Assembly (NCBI GenBank): GCA_947303715.1
Contig: CAMYYY010000002.1
Span: 61,370 to 125,369, forward strand
Length of the DNA: 64,000 bases
Direction of reading: 5' to 3'
Origin: an uncultured Bacteroidales bacterium
Lineage (GTDB): Bacteria; Bacteroidota; Bacteroidia; Bacteroidales; Bacteroidaceae
The notes under the pieces were generated by a model, which made no database searches, was not told where the DNA came from, and saw only the letters and a program-made list of their open reading frames with translations. Below are positions 35,019 through 42,782 of this stretch, in pieces. The position numbers and the translations under genes are program-made. Position 1 is the stretch's first letter. Every line of letters starts with the position of its first letter.

Positions 35019-35720
35019 ATGGATTTCCAGGACGGCGAAATACTCTATATCGACAAGCCCTACCGCTTCACCTCGTTCGACGTGGTGAACAAGGTAAGGT
35101 GGCAGCTGTGCCGTGCCCTGGGAGTGAAGAAACTGAAAGTTGGTCATGCCGGCACGCTCGACCCGCTGGCTACGGGGGTAATGATTGTCTGCACAGGCCG
35201 GGCCACAAAGCGCATCGAGGAGTTTCAGGCTCACACCAAGGAGTACGTGGCGACCTTGCGTCTGGGGGCTACCACCCCTTCGTACGATTTGGAGAAACCG
35301 ATTGATGCCTACTTCCCCACGGAACATATCACCCGCGCGATGGTGGAGGAGGTGCTGAGCCGTTTTATGGGCACCATCGAACAGATCCCCCCCTCGTTCT
35401 CGGCCTGCAAAGTGGGCGGCGTGCGCGCCTACGATATGGCCCGAAAGGGACGTGATGTGGAGCTGAAGCCCAAGACACTCGTCATCGACGAGATTGAACT
35501 GCTTGACTGCAGCCTGCCCGACATCACCATCCGCGTGGTCTGCAGCAAGGGAACCTACATCCGCGCCCTTGCCCGCGACATCGGCGAAGCACTCGGCAGC
35601 GGAGCACACTTGACAGCCCTTCGTCGTACCCGCGTCGGCGATATAAAAGTCGACGACTGCATCGTCCTCGATGCTTTCCCCCATTGGCTTGAGGGAAAGA
35701 TTACCCTCCCTAATTCGTAA
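35019..35720 (+). CDS. truB: tRNA pseudouridine(55) synthase
   Basis: A 233-aa enzyme making pseudouridine-55 in the T-loop of most tRNAs. The catalytic Asp lies in HAGTLDPLATG near residue 46, preceded by KPYRFTSFDVVNKVR and followed by the KEYVATLRLG strand and the YDMARKGRDVEL segment. It lacks the long C-terminal PUA domain of the E. coli enzyme, as is normal in Bacteroidetes. It is part of the uppP-truB-queA cluster. Confidence 0.95.
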   Translation: MDFQDGEILYIDKPYRFTSFDVVNKVRWQLCRALGVKKLKVGHAGTLDPLATGVMIVCTGRATKRIEEFQAHTKEYVATLRLGATTPSYDLEKPIDAYFPTEHITRAMVEEVLSRFMGTIEQIPPSFSACKVGGVRAYDMARKGRDVELKPKTLVIDEIELLDCSLPDITIRVVCSKGTYIRALARDIGEALGSGAHLTALRRTRVGDIKVDDCIVLDAFPHWLEGKITLPNS

Positions 35721-35741
35721 ACCTTTATTCCTTATTAGTAT

Positions 35742-36791
35742 ATGAAGCTCTCCCAATTCAAGTACAAACTGCCTGAGGACCGCATTGCCATGGAACCCGT
35801 TTACCATCGCGACGAATCGAAATTGATGGTTGTCCATCGCGAAAGCGGCGAAATTGAGCATCTCCTGTTCAAAAACATCATCGATTTCTTCGATGAAAAC
35901 GACGTTTTTCTGTTCAACGACACACAGGTATTCCCCGCTCGTCTGTTCGGCAACAAGGAGAAGACGGGCGCCCGCATCGAAGTGTTTTTGCTGCGCGAGC
36001 TTAATCCCGATATGCGTCTGTGGGACGTTCTCGTTGACCCTGCCCGCAAAATCCGCATAGGCAACAAGCTCTATTTCGGCGAGGACAACTCAATGGTGGC
36101 CGAGGTTATTGACAACACCACTTCGCGAGGCCGTACCCTTCGTTTCCTCTACGACGGCACACACGACGAGTTTAAGCAACATCTCTATCAGCTCGGCGTT
36201 GCTCCCCTTCCGCCGTACATCCATCGCCCCTCCACGCCCGACGATCTGGAACGCTTCCAGACCATCTATGCCGCTAAGGAAGGAGCCGTCACCGTTCCTG
36301 GCGCAGGCCTTCACTTCAGCCGCGAGCTGATGAAGCGCATGGAAATCAAGGGCATCGAACACGCCTTCGTCACGCTTCACATCGGACTTGGCAACTTCCG
36401 CAGTATCGATGTCGAGGACCTCACGAAGCACAAGATGGACAGCGAGCAAATGTTTGTGGAGCGCGAGGCCTGCGAGGCCGTCAACCGCGCCAAAGAATCC
36501 GGCCATCGCATCTGCGCCGTAGGCACATCGGTAGTGAAGGCCATGGAGACAGCCGTTGGCTCCGACGGACTGCTGAAGGAATACGAAGGATGGACCAACA
36601 AGTTCATCTTCCCTCCCTACGACTTCACGCTTCCTACCGCCCTGATTACGAACTTCCATCTTCCCATGTCGCCCATGCTGATGATTGCCAGCGCATTCGG
36701 CGGCTACGAAGTCGTGATGAAGGCATACGAACAGGCCGTCAAGCAAGGCTACCGCTTTGGCGCCTACGGCGATGCCATGCTGATACTCTAA
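35742..36791 (+). CDS. queA: S-adenosylmethionine:tRNA ribosyltransferase-isomerase
   Basis: A 349-aa enzyme that moves the ribosyl part of SAM onto preQ1 in tRNA to form epoxyqueuosine. Family signatures are the start [15 protein letters not shown], then [58 protein letters not shown] and [13 protein letters not shown]. Full length. It begins 21 bp after truB. SAM demand links it loosely to metK, which lies 900 bp further on. Confidence 0.96.
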   Translation: MKLSQFKYKLPEDRIAMEPVYHRDESKLMVVHRESGEIEHLLFKNIIDFFDENDVFLFNDTQVFPARLFGNKEKTGARIEVFLLRELNPDMRLWDVLVDPARKIRIGNKLYFGEDNSMVAEVIDNTTSRGRTLRFLYDGTHDEFKQHLYQLGVAPLPPYIHRPSTPDDLERFQTIYAAKEGAVTVPGAGLHFSRELMKRMEIKGIEHAFVTLHIGLGNFRSIDVEDLTKHKMDSEQMFVEREACEAVNRAKESGHRICAVGTSVVKAMETAVGSDGLLKEYEGWTNKFIFPPYDFTLPTALITNFHLPMSPMLMIASAFGGYEVVMKAYEQAVKQGYRFGAYGDAMLIL

Positions 36792-36793
36792 TC

Positions 36794-36826
36794 ATGGACA
36801 ATGGACAATCACACTTCATTGTCCAT
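36794..36826 (+). repeat. ATGGACA heptamer hairpin
   Basis: Two ATGGACA units (36794-36807) are followed by an inverted copy; ATGGACAAT (36801-36809) pairs perfectly with ATTGTCCAT (36818-36826). It fills the queA/folK gap and creates a false upstream ATG for folK. Confidence 0.75.
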
Positions 36827-36839
36827 TATCAATACAAAA

Positions 36840-37331
36840 ATGCCGAACACCGTCTATCTCGGCCTGGGCAGCAACGAAGGCAACCGGGCCGCACTTCTGG
36901 AACAGGCCATAGCCTTATTAGCTGAAAAGGCAGGAACCGTTGTTAGCCGCTCCTCCATCCTTGAAACGGAACCTTGGGGCTTTGCCTCCGAGCACAAGTT
37001 CCTTAACATGGTCGTAGCCATCAATACCACCCTCACCCCCACCCGCTTGCTTGACGTTACCCAACGTATCGAACGCCAGCTCGGCCGTAGGAAGAAAACC
37101 AACTCTAATTCCTCATTCCTAATTCCTCATTATCGAGACCGTCCCATCGACATCGACATCCTCCTCTACGGCAACCGCATCATCCATACCACACGCCTTG
37201 ACGTACCCCACCCCCTAATCCTTCAGCGTGAATTCGTCTGGCGTCCGCTCCTTGAAATCGCCCCCGACATCCTTTGGCCCCTCACCCACCAACCCCTTTA
37301 TAAGGAAATAGAGATAGGGAAAACGCGTTGA
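36840..37331 (+). CDS. folK: 2-amino-4-hydroxy-6-hydroxymethyldihydropteridine pyrophosphokinase
   Basis: A 163-aa HPPK, which transfers pyrophosphate from ATP to the pterin in folate synthesis. The start is MPNTVYLGLGSNEGNR; the upstream ATG at 36801 lies in a repeat. Signatures are YLGLGSNxGNR, ETEPWGF and DRPIDIDILLYG with the two metal-binding aspartates, and the HPLILQREFVWRPL ending. Residues about 87-98 (TNSNSSFLIPHY) replace the shorter loop usual before the DRxIDIDIL motif, and the DNA there is a heptamer array. The catalytic motifs remain intact. Confidence 0.93.
   Translation: MPNTVYLGLGSNEGNRAALLEQAIALLAEKAGTVVSRSSILETEPWGFASEHKFLNMVVAINTTLTPTRLLDVTQRIERQLGRRKKTNSNSSFLIPHYRDRPIDIDILLYGNRIIHTTRLDVPHPLILQREFVWRPLLEIAPDILWPLTHQPLYKEIEIGKTR
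37107..37134 (+). repeat. In-frame AATTCCT/CATTCCT heptamers inside folK
   Basis: AATTCCT, CATTCCT, AATTCCT and the start of a fourth unit (CATTATC). The same units are intergenic at 14508 and 15692. Confidence 0.75.
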
Positions 37332-37452
37332 TACACGTGTACCAACGTGTTGAGTCAACAAAAAGATGCTTTTTCCCAAAAATGGGGTGGTATTAGATAA
37401 TCTCGCCTCATAAAATGGAAAAAAATGGGTGTTTTGTTCGGCTTGCACTAAT

Positions 37453-37468
37453 TTTAATCCCCCTTCGG
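37453..37468 (+). terminator. Weak terminator-like hairpin after folK
   Basis: ATCCCC and GGGGT pair around CTTC (from about 37458), followed by CTTTTAGG. It lies between folK and the metK promoter. The gap from 37332 to 37450 also has palindromic ACACGTGT and TTGAGTCAA sequence but no gene. Confidence 0.45.
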
Positions 37469-37491
37469 GGTCTTTTAGGTACTTCCGCTCG

Positions 37492-37540
37492 GAAAAACTC
37501 AAATAAAATTTGGTTTTTCGCTCGCTTACTCGTACCTTTG
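37492..37540 (+). promoter_or_regulatory. metK: metK promoter embedded in an inverted repeat
   Basis: GAAAAACTCAAAT (37492-37504) and ATTTGGTTTTTC (37508-37519) form an inverted repeat flanked by GCTC. The TTTG box is 37509-37512 and TACCTTTG is 37533-37540, a 20-bp spacing. Transcription would begin about 37547, just upstream of the riboswitch. Confidence 0.65.
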
Positions 37541-37554
37541 CAGCCGAAAAGAAA

Positions 37555-37606
37555 TGAGGAGAGATTTGAGCTGCTTGCAACCTCAGAAAAAAATGCTAAA
37601 AACGGC
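37555..37606 (+). ncRNA. SAM-II riboswitch upstream of metK
   Basis: The P1 stem is TGAGG (37555-37559) with CCTCA (37581-37585). The loop carries GATTT and TTGCAA at the spacing of known SAM-II aptamers, and the 3' strand has the conserved AAAAAATGCTAAAAA. A pseudoknot is possible between GCTG (37570-37573) and CGGC (37603-37606), four pairs including one G-U. SAM-II RNAs repress methionine or SAM synthesis genes when SAM is bound. The gene downstream makes SAM, which fits. About 86 nt separate the aptamer from the ATG. Confidence 0.85.
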
Positions 37607-37692
37607 AGTCGGCTTGCGCCGCTGTTTGCACGTGCACAATTTCCCCCGTTTCTTGGTAACGAATGGTTTAACTTTTTATTCAGTAAAAAGAA

Positions 37693-39000
37693 ATGGGATA
37701 TTTGTTTACATCTGAATCGGTGTCGGAAGGACACCCTGACAAAGTGGCGGATCAGATTTCGGACGCCATACTAGACGAACTGCTGGCCTACGACCCGACC
37801 TCGAAGGTGGCCTGCGAAACGCTGGTCACGACAGGACAAGTGATGATTGCCGGCGAAGTGACATCGGATGCTTACGTGGATCTTCAAGAGGTGGCACGCC
37901 GTACCATCAAGAAGATTGGCTACACGAAAAGCGACTATCAGTTCGACGGGGACTCGTGTGGCGTGTTAAGCGCCATCCACGAACAAAGTGCAGACATCCA
38001 TCGCGGAGTCGTGCGTAACAATCCGCTCGACCAAGGGGCAGGAGACCAGGGAATGATGTTCGGCTACGCCACCACGGAGACGGAAGACTACATGCCGCTG
38101 CCGCTTTGGCTGGCTCATCGCATCGTGCGCACGTTGGCCGAAATCAGGCATGAAGGCAGGGAAATGACCTACTTGCGGCCTGATGCCAAGAGCCAAGTGA
38201 CGATTGAGTATGCCGATGACGACACGCCCATCCGCATCGATACTATTGTGGTAAGCACGCAACACGACGATTGGGTGCATCTCACCGACACGCCTGAGGA
38301 GACACAGGAGGCTGCCGACGCTACGATGTTGGCCACCATCCGCCGCGATGTGGAGGAGATACTGATTCCGCGCGTCAAGTCTCAGATTACCGACCCAAAG
38401 ACGGCAGCCCTGTTCGACGGGCATTATAAGCTCCACGTCAATCCGACGGGCAAATTTGTCATCGGAGGCCCTCACGGCGATACGGGCCTGACGGGGCGCA
38501 AGATAATCGTTGACACTTATGGCGGACGAGGAGCCCACGGAGGCGGAGCATTCAGCGGTAAGGACCCCAGCAAGGTCGACCGAAGTGCCGCATACGCCGC
38601 CCGCCATATTGCCAAGAACATGGTGGCAGCAGGCATAGCCGACGAGATGCTCGTCCAGATTTCATACGCCATCGGCGTAGCCAAGCCCGTCAGCATCTTT
38701 GTGAACACCTATGGCCGCAGCCACGTCAGTCTGTCCGACGGCGAGATTGCCGAGCGCATCCCCATGCTCTTCGACCTCCGTCCCCACGCCATTGAGGAAC
38801 GGCTGAAGCTCCGCGCCCCCATCTATACCGAAACGGCTGCCTACGGTCATGTAGGCCGTCAGCCGCAAGTGGTCCACAAACACTTCACGAATCTTTATAA
38901 AGGTTCGCGCGATATAGACGTCGAGCTCTTCACTTGGGAGAAACTGGACCAAGTAGAGACGCTCCGCAACATTTTTTCTCCCTTTTTCATTGTAAAATAA
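37693..39000 (+). CDS. metK: S-adenosylmethionine synthetase
   Basis: A 435-aa enzyme making SAM from methionine and ATP. The three-part MetK fold is evident: [19 protein letters not shown] at the start, [13 protein letters not shown] (ATP and methionine binding) near 117, and the phosphate-loop [22 protein letters not shown] near 275. Bacteroidetes MetK is about 40 residues longer than the E. coli enzyme, as here. A SAM-II aptamer in its leader suggests feedback control by its product. Confidence 0.97.
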   Translation: MGYLFTSESVSEGHPDKVADQISDAILDELLAYDPTSKVACETLVTTGQVMIAGEVTSDAYVDLQEVARRTIKKIGYTKSDYQFDGDSCGVLSAIHEQSADIHRGVVRNNPLDQGAGDQGMMFGYATTETEDYMPLPLWLAHRIVRTLAEIRHEGREMTYLRPDAKSQVTIEYADDDTPIRIDTIVVSTQHDDWVHLTDTPEETQEAADATMLATIRRDVEEILIPRVKSQITDPKTAALFDGHYKLHVNPTGKFVIGGPHGDTGLTGRKIIVDTYGGRGAHGGGAFSGKDPSKVDRSAAYAARHIAKNMVAAGIADEMLVQISYAIGVAKPVSIFVNTYGRSHVSLSDGEIAERIPMLFDLRPHAIEERLKLRAPIYTETAAYGHVGRQPQVVHKHFTNLYKGSRDIDVELFTWEKLDQVETLRNIFSPFFIVK

Positions 39001-39011
39001 AAAATTGTCGT

Positions 39012-39019
39012 TACTTTTG
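39012..39019 (+). promoter_or_regulatory. -7 box for the DUF4384-caspase cluster
   Basis: TACTTTTG, 15 bp ahead of the ATG at 39034. Confidence 0.55.
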
Positions 39020-39033
39020 CGGGCAAAAGAAGA

Positions 39034-39939
39034 ATGACTATGAAAAATGCCACAAGAACTATACTGATGCTGATGCTGTGTGTACCCTTCACAGCTGTCG
39101 CTCAGAAGGTGGTTAATGTTCACGGAAAGGGTACCTACGTCGTGGGCGAGAACGAGAATATCACGCTTACAGAAGCCAAGCTTCGCTGTATTGAATGGGC
39201 CAAGACTGACGCCATCGAGCAGGCCTTCGGCAAAAGCATCACGTCGAACATCATCGACACGAACCTCTCGTCCACAGGGGCAGAGGGGACGGTGGAAAGC
39301 TCGTATTTCTGGATGAATACCGAGGCCATGTCGCGCGGCGACTGGTTGGGCGACACCCGTGACCCTGAAATTACCGTTGAGTACATCAAAGGCGAGCTGT
39401 TCTTCACCGCCGAGGTGTGGGGCAAGGCCCGGGAAATTGCCCAGGCAAAGACGAACCTGAAATGGGACATCCTGAAGGACGACGACGGCAGGCAAGTGGA
39501 GGCATCCACATTCGCCAATGGTGAGCGGATTTACGTTCGTTTCCGCTCGCCCGCCAACGGCTATGTCGCGGCCTATCTGATACAGAGCAACAGTAGCGAA
39601 ACTACCTGCCTGCTGCCCTATAGGGGCGACACCAGCGGCCGTTTCGAGGTGAAGGGTGGAAAAAGCTATACCTTCTTCGACAAGACGAGCACCCCTCCAG
39701 CCCCCTACAACATCAAGATGACGACGGAACAAGCGTTTGAGATGGACGGCATCGTCATCGTCTACTCGCCCAATCCCTTCACCAAAGCCAACGATACCGA
39801 TGCAGATGATGCCCTTCATTTGAATACCCTTGGTGCCCGCGAGTTCCGCGACTGGCTGAGGAAAAGCCAACAGGCCGACCGCGAAATGGTGGTGGAGACG
39901 CGTTGGGTGAAAATCACCAACAAAGATGCTGAGGAATAG
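39034..39939 (+). CDS. Exported DUF4384-domain protein
   Basis: A 301-aa protein with a signal peptide (MKNATRTILMLMLCVPFTAVAQ; ATG 39040 is an equally good start). Residues about 25-125 resemble the LPP20/FlgT-type N-terminal fold (TLTEAKLRCIEWAKTDAIEQAFG). Residues about 155-245 form a DUF4384 domain (NGERIYVRFRSPANGYVAAYLI, then CLLPYRGD), a beta-sandwich often found in the same protein as, or beside, caspase-family proteases. Here a caspase is encoded two genes downstream. The function is unknown; it is probably periplasmic. Confidence 0.78.
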   Translation: MTMKNATRTILMLMLCVPFTAVAQKVVNVHGKGTYVVGENENITLTEAKLRCIEWAKTDAIEQAFGKSITSNIIDTNLSSTGAEGTVESSYFWMNTEAMSRGDWLGDTRDPEITVEYIKGELFFTAEVWGKAREIAQAKTNLKWDILKDDDGRQVEASTFANGERIYVRFRSPANGYVAAYLIQSNSSETTCLLPYRGDTSGRFEVKGGKSYTFFDKTSTPPAPYNIKMTTEQAFEMDGIVIVYSPNPFTKANDTDADDALHLNTLGAREFRDWLRKSQQADREMVVETRWVKITNKDAEE

Positions 39940-39962
39940 ATACAAAATGAAAAATTAGGAAC

Positions 39963-40033
39963 CGATGGAGCAGCGAGAGCAAAAGAGCTTGCTCATTTTG
40001 CCGAGTCGTGACAGAGGAAGAACGAAGTTCAAT
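39963..40033 (+). repeat. 71-bp covarying hairpin element, copy D
   Basis: It begins CGATGGAGCAGCGAGAGC and shares the GCAAAAGAGC/GCTCATTTTGC stem and GCCGAGTCGTGAC flank with copy B at 51189. AATTAGAAATTAGGAATTAA heptamers follow directly (40030-40050). Confidence 0.75.
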
Positions 40034-40056
40034 TAGAAATTAGGAATTAATATAGT

Positions 40057-40980
40057 ATGAAAAAGAGATTATTGCTATTTGCTGCATGCCTGTCGGGGCT
40101 GACGGCATTTGCCCAAGTGGAGAATGAGGATGGTCGTTGGTTGAACATCGACTTGAAAGAAGACTCCACAGAAATCGTCACCATCGACGACATTATCAAG
40201 GAACAACAGGACGTGACCACGCGCAACACCCGCGAAATGCACTATGCTGACGTCTGGGGCCGTCGAGGTTTCTTCAACATCGCCTACAACAAGGAAGCCA
40301 CCCTTATTCCCTGGCATCCTATTGATAAGGTGTATTCGGGCCCCTTCAGGGGTTCTACGGCCGACTGGAGCTTCACCCTCCAGAAGGGACGCAATTATCC
40401 GCTCCACAAGACCCCTATTGCTAACACCGTGCAGATCTGCCTCGACTACACCGGATTGGACCTGACAGCCAACCACTACAAGCCTGGCTCAGGACAATAC
40501 CTCTACGACAGCAGCCAGAAAACCCAACAAACCGTAGATGGAAAGGTAAAGAGCTTCTACTATGTGCCCTGGCGCCTGGAGAAGTACGAGGCCAGCTATG
40601 GTATGTCCCTGGGCCCCTCGATTACCATCGCCCCGTTCAACTACGTGAACTATGACCCCATCCACTACCTGAAGTTCAACGTCTATTACCATGTGGGCTA
40701 TCAGGCTTCCATTATCTATATGCTTAACAATAAGGAAGCAGATGCCAACACGAGCACGTCCTCAGACCATTCGGGTATGGCCGAAAACCTCAAGCTCCTT
40801 TGGGGACATGGCATGTACACCTCGTATGGCGCCAGCATGTCGTGGAAGGCTCTCGGCATCGGCTTCGAGAAGCGTACGGGTTCAACACGCTATCAGCCGC
40901 TCAACACCAGCGACTTCGGTACCGAAAGCAACGGCTTTAACTCCAAATTCACCCGCTTCTACATCCAGTTCAGAATGTGA
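40057..40980 (+). CDS. Predicted outer-membrane protein of unknown function
   Basis: A 307-aa exported protein. The signal peptide is MKKRLLLFAACLSGLTAFAQ. From about residue 150 there are alternating strands rich in aromatic residues (YHVGYQASIIYML, SWKALGIGFEKRTG), and the chain ends FTRFYIQFRM, consistent with a small beta-barrel. No family is recognised. It lies between the DUF4384 gene and the LRR-caspase gene with the same orientation and is probably cotranscribed. Confidence 0.7.
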   Translation: MKKRLLLFAACLSGLTAFAQVENEDGRWLNIDLKEDSTEIVTIDDIIKEQQDVTTRNTREMHYADVWGRRGFFNIAYNKEATLIPWHPIDKVYSGPFRGSTADWSFTLQKGRNYPLHKTPIANTVQICLDYTGLDLTANHYKPGSGQYLYDSSQKTQQTVDGKVKSFYYVPWRLEKYEASYGMSLGPSITIAPFNYVNYDPIHYLKFNVYYHVGYQASIIYMLNNKEADANTSTSSDHSGMAENLKLLWGHGMYTSYGASMSWKALGIGFEKRTGSTRYQPLNTSDFGTESNGFNSKFTRFYIQFRM

Positions 40981-40985
40981 TGAAG

Positions 40986-41030
40986 AATTATAGAATTAGG
41001 AATGAGAAATTAGGAATTAAGAATTAGAAA
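40986..41030 (+). repeat. AATTAGG/AATTAAG/AATTAGA heptamers
   Basis: A run of loosely conserved 7-mers fills the gap before the LRR-caspase gene; the same family occurs at 40030-40050. Confidence 0.6.
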
Positions 41031-41045
41031 CAAAAATATAAAACT

Positions 41046-42563
41046 ATGAAAAAGTATATCGTTCTCTTTTTCGCCGCCCTCCTCTGCCTGCCGTCGGGCT
41101 GGGCAAAGTCGTCCATCTACAAGACTGAGGGCAACTGCGGCCCCGATGTCAAATGGGCCTTCGACGGTCTCACCCTCACCATTGTCAACGCCAGCAAGGA
41201 AGGTGCCTTCGTGGCCATCCCCGACTACGACATGAAGCGCAACGTCGCCCCATGGACAAAGAAAAAACTCGATGTGAAGAAGGTGCAGATTGGTTCTGGA
41301 ATCACCCGTATCGGTTCGTGCTCCTTTGCTGGAATGGAGAATCTTCAGGAAGTCGTCTTCCTTGGTCGCGATGTCGTCCAGATTGGCTGGGGCGCCTTCC
41401 TCGGCTGCTCACGCCTGCGCAACATCTCCTTGCCCATCGGCCTCCGCGGCATCGAGACTATTGCCTTCGCCCGCTGCACATCGCTCAATAGCGTTAAGAT
41501 CCCTGATCAATGCCGTGTGGCTGACCAAGCTTTCGTCTCCTGCACCAACCTGCAGAGTGTCGAGCTCAGCCCCACCGCCATCCTCGGCCGCCATGTCTTT
41601 GCCAACGAGGTGAAAATCAACAACCGCGTGCGCCACGCTCTCTATAGTGGCGAGGTGCGCCGTCTGCCCACATACATTAATGCGGGTAATGCTGCCGAAT
41701 ATGGTTTTGCACCCGCCATCGTGGAAAAATTTACCGCCGGCCGCGTCCTCGACATCGACTACGACTACATGACCTCCGGCGTCGATTCCATCATCCCGCA
41801 GGGATACTTCGCCCGCAACAACACCTACGCCCTCATCATCGGCAACCAGAACTACCGCTTCGTTTCTGACGTCCCCTATGCCATCCACGACGCCCGCGTC
41901 TTTGCCGAATACTGCCAGAAGACCCTCGGCATTCCCGCCCAGAACATCCATCTTACCGAGGATGCCACTAAGCAGATGATTCTTGAGGAAGAGCTTGAGG
42001 ATTGGGTGGAGCGCATCCCCGACCGTGAGAAGAAAAACCTCATCGTCTATTATGCCGGCCACGGCGTGCCCGATGTGAAAAACAAGAACAAGGCCTACAT
42101 CCTGCCCACCGACGTTCGCGGCACGAGCCCCCAGCGCGGCATCGCCCTTGACGCCTTCTATTCCAGACTGGGCGACCTTGCCTTCCATCAGACCAGCGTC
42201 TTCCTCGATGCCTGCTTCAGCGGCGTCAACCGCGAGAATGAGGGCGTTACCGACGGTCTGCGCGGCGTGGAGATTGAGGCTGAAGAAGCTGAACTGGGTG
42301 GCGGCTCTGTCGTCGTCTTCTCCGCAGCACAGGGCAACGAGACCGCACAGGGCTATCCCGAACAGGGACACGGCCTCTTCACCTACTACCTGCTGAAGGA
42401 GATGCAGGAGACGGGCGGCGTAATCAACTTCGGCCTTCTATCCGATCGTCTCAAACGCAACGTCTCCACACGTGCGCCCCAGCTGAAGATGCGCAAAGCG
42501 CAGACTCCTGCAACCACAGCCACCCAGCAGGCCGCCGAGACTTGGCGCGAAATGCAGTTCTGA
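41046..42563 (+). CDS. Exported LRR_5-caspase (peptidase C14) fusion
   Basis: A 505-aa protein joining a leucine-rich repeat region to a caspase-like protease. The signal peptide is MKKYIVLFFAALLCLPSGWA. Residues about 75-185 hold five LRR_5 repeats (VQIGSGITRIGSCSFAGMENL type). Residues about 258-470 are a C14 domain with a complete dyad: His339 in YYAGHG and Cys390 in LDACFSG, plus the start ALIIGNQNYRFVSDVPYA. Caspase-family proteases cut after Arg/Lys or Asp and are used in secretion, cell-cell killing or defence. The exported LRR suggests ligand sensing outside the cell. A BspA-like LRR fused to a caspase is unusual. Confidence 0.88.
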   Translation: MKKYIVLFFAALLCLPSGWAKSSIYKTEGNCGPDVKWAFDGLTLTIVNASKEGAFVAIPDYDMKRNVAPWTKKKLDVKKVQIGSGITRIGSCSFAGMENLQEVVFLGRDVVQIGWGAFLGCSRLRNISLPIGLRGIETIAFARCTSLNSVKIPDQCRVADQAFVSCTNLQSVELSPTAILGRHVFANEVKINNRVRHALYSGEVRRLPTYINAGNAAEYGFAPAIVEKFTAGRVLDIDYDYMTSGVDSIIPQGYFARNNTYALIIGNQNYRFVSDVPYAIHDARVFAEYCQKTLGIPAQNIHLTEDATKQMILEEELEDWVERIPDREKKNLIVYYAGHGVPDVKNKNKAYILPTDVRGTSPQRGIALDAFYSRLGDLAFHQTSVFLDACFSGVNRENEGVTDGLRGVEIEAEEAELGGGSVVVFSAAQGNETAQGYPEQGHGLFTYYLLKEMQETGGVINFGLLSDRLKRNVSTRAPQLKMRKAQTPATTATQQAAETWREMQF

Positions 42564-42588
42564 CAGGAAGTTAAGAGCATCTTTTTTA

Positions 42589-42687
42589 GTTAAGAATTAA
42601 GAGTTAAGAGTTAAGGGAGAATGTCTTGCATACAGCGTTCCGAGAGTCAGAGCTATTTTTCTTAACTCTTAACTATTAACTCTTAAC
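42589..42687. repeat. Inverted pair of four GTTAAGA heptamers
   Basis: Left arm 42589-42616: GTTAAGA, ATTAAGA, GTTAAGA, GTTAAGG. Right arm 42660-42687: TCTTAAC, TCTTAAC, TATTAAC, TCTTAAC. The arms are 28 bp each with a 43-bp spacer. It lies just upstream of the regulator 2 operator. Confidence 0.85.
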
Positions 42688-42698
42688 TTTTTTAAAAT

Positions 42699-42755
42699 GT
42701 CACGTTTTTGTCACGCAAAACATTTGGAGCGTAAGGGAGAGATGGCGTACTTTTG
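42699..42755 (+). promoter_or_regulatory. Direct-repeat operator/promoter, GTCACG type
   Basis: GTCACG at 42699-42704 and 42710-42715, TTTGGAGC from 42723, TACTTTTG at 42748-42755. Spacing of 7 and 21 bp is the same as at 9382 and 44689. It drives the second TPR-HTH regulator. Confidence 0.78.
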
Positions 42756-42782
42756 CCCCCGAAACCGACAAAAGGAGACACC

